From contig JALOTI010000083.1 in the NCBI GenBank assembly GCA_025457985.1, forward strand, positions 1 to 7,696: a stretch of 7,696 nucleotides of DNA, in the 5' to 3' direction. The number at the start of each line of letters is the position of its first letter. Position 1 is the first letter of the stretch. This DNA comes from Leptospira sp. (GTDB taxonomy: Bacteria > Spirochaetota > Leptospiria > Leptospirales > Leptospiraceae). Below, piece by piece: positions 7,444-7,696 of this stretch. The position numbers were made by a program, and so were the translations under genes. Under the pieces are notes generated by a model, which saw only the letters and a list, made by a program, of their open reading frames with translations, had not been told where the DNA came from and searched no databases.

Positions 7444-7516
7444 GATAACATCCTTCTTGAATCAAAGACCAAAAGAGAACTTGACCCAACATTTCCTTTG
7501 GTCCTCAACTTATGGT
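7444..7516 (+). other. Short spacer after the efflux operon
   Basis: These 73 bases hold no convincing promoter or terminator. The only pairing noticed is a weak 7-bp inverted repeat, GACCAAA at 7467-7473 with TTTGGTC at 7497-7503, with a 23-base loop and no T-run after it. The frame of the next gene is open across all of it, with TTG codons at 7457 and 7481, so part of it could be coding. Confidence 0.4.
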
Positions 7517-7696
7517 ATGGTACAGATCGAAACAGGAACAATAAATACAAAGTATGGTAATATCGCCTTCACTAAATTAGGTGAGGGGAAACGGATCTTT
7601 CTTTTACATGCGGCAGGTCATACTCGTAAGGACTTTTTATCGATCCAAGAATCTTTCGCTAGGTATGGGGAGGTTTGGACCATAGATTGGCCGGGA
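7517..7696 (+). CDS. Alpha/beta-hydrolase-fold protein (3' end cut by window)
   Basis: The first 60 residues are visible and the frame is open to the last base. The pattern is the start of an alpha/beta hydrolase: a beta-hairpin with a YGNIAFTKLGEGK segment, a strand leading to the oxyanion-hole region FLLHAAGHTRKDF (residues 29-33 LLHAA, in place of the common HG form), then a helix and VWTIDWPG, the usual strand before a D-x-P/R-G turn. The catalytic Ser, acid and His lie beyond the window, so neither activity nor substrate can be judged. ATG 7517 is chosen because family homology begins soon after it, but it has no Shine-Dalgarno. TTG 7481, preceded by a purine-rich AAAAGAG, is an in-frame alternative that adds 12 residues. 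It may be read through from the efflux operon or have its own weak promoter. Confidence 0.75.
   Translation, partial: MVQIETGTINTKYGNIAFTKLGEGKRIFLLHAAGHTRKDFLSIQESFARYGEVWTIDWPG

Noticed and set aside
7467..7503. Inverted repeat GACCAAA / TTTGGTC as a transcription terminator
   Set aside because: The stem is only 7 bp with a 23-base loop and no T-run follows, so it does not meet the form of an intrinsic terminator.
7481..7516. TTGACC with TATGGT as a promoter for the hydrolase gene
   Set aside because: The two boxes are 24 bases apart, too far for a sigma70 promoter, and the -10 match is poor.
7512..7544. ATG at 7512 as the hydrolase start
   Set aside because: It is in another frame and meets a stop after about ten codons. 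Only the frame of ATG 7517 gives the hydrolase pattern.
6927..7550. A 207-codon open frame on the minus strand over the end of czcA
   Set aside because: It lies opposite a well-conserved part of the pump, and its translation is low-complexity and basic with no recognisable domain. It is a shadow of the coding strand.

Overview
The window looks like chromosomal DNA from a spirochaete of the genus Leptospira, or a close relative. This rests on the low-to-moderate GC, the membrane-anchored class III cyclase, and the look of the CzcC/CzcB/CzcA proteins. It is an inference from composition and protein style, not from a marker gene. All genes supported here lie on the + strand and are tightly packed, with no gene-free stretch over 100 bases.

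Left part (1-1399): the 3' portion of a membrane-anchored class III adenylate/guanylate cyclase, cut by the window start. A small four-helix membrane protein of the ABA4-like (DUF4281) type follows after only 22 bases. The two are probably co-transcribed, but no functional link is evident.

Middle part (about 1434-7443): a heavy-metal efflux operon. A plausible sigma70-type promoter (-35 at 1434-1439, -10 at 1457-1462) points to a transcription start at, or within a base of, the ATG of a small Cys/His-rich, membrane-anchored or secreted protein (1469-1867). That protein has no obvious Shine-Dalgarno, so its message may be leaderless. It is followed by czcC-like (outer-membrane TolC-family channel), czcB-like (periplasmic adaptor) and czcA-like (inner-membrane RND pump) genes, the last three joined by 4-base ATGA overlaps. 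Together the three would form a tripartite proton-driven exporter spanning both membranes. The pump keeps the D399/D405/E412 relay of the CzcA (HME1-like) class and lacks a CusA-type methionine at one key position. This favours divalent cations (Zn/Co/Cd/Ni) over Cu/Ag.

Right edge (7444-7696): a 37- to 73-base spacer, depending on the start used, then the 5' end of an alpha/beta-hydrolase-fold protein cut by the window end.

No rRNA, tRNA, CRISPR array, insertion sequence, convincing terminator or local metal-sensing regulator is visible. The least understood and most interesting item is the small Cys/His-rich protein at the head of the efflux operon. The rest is recognisable biology rather than a new system.
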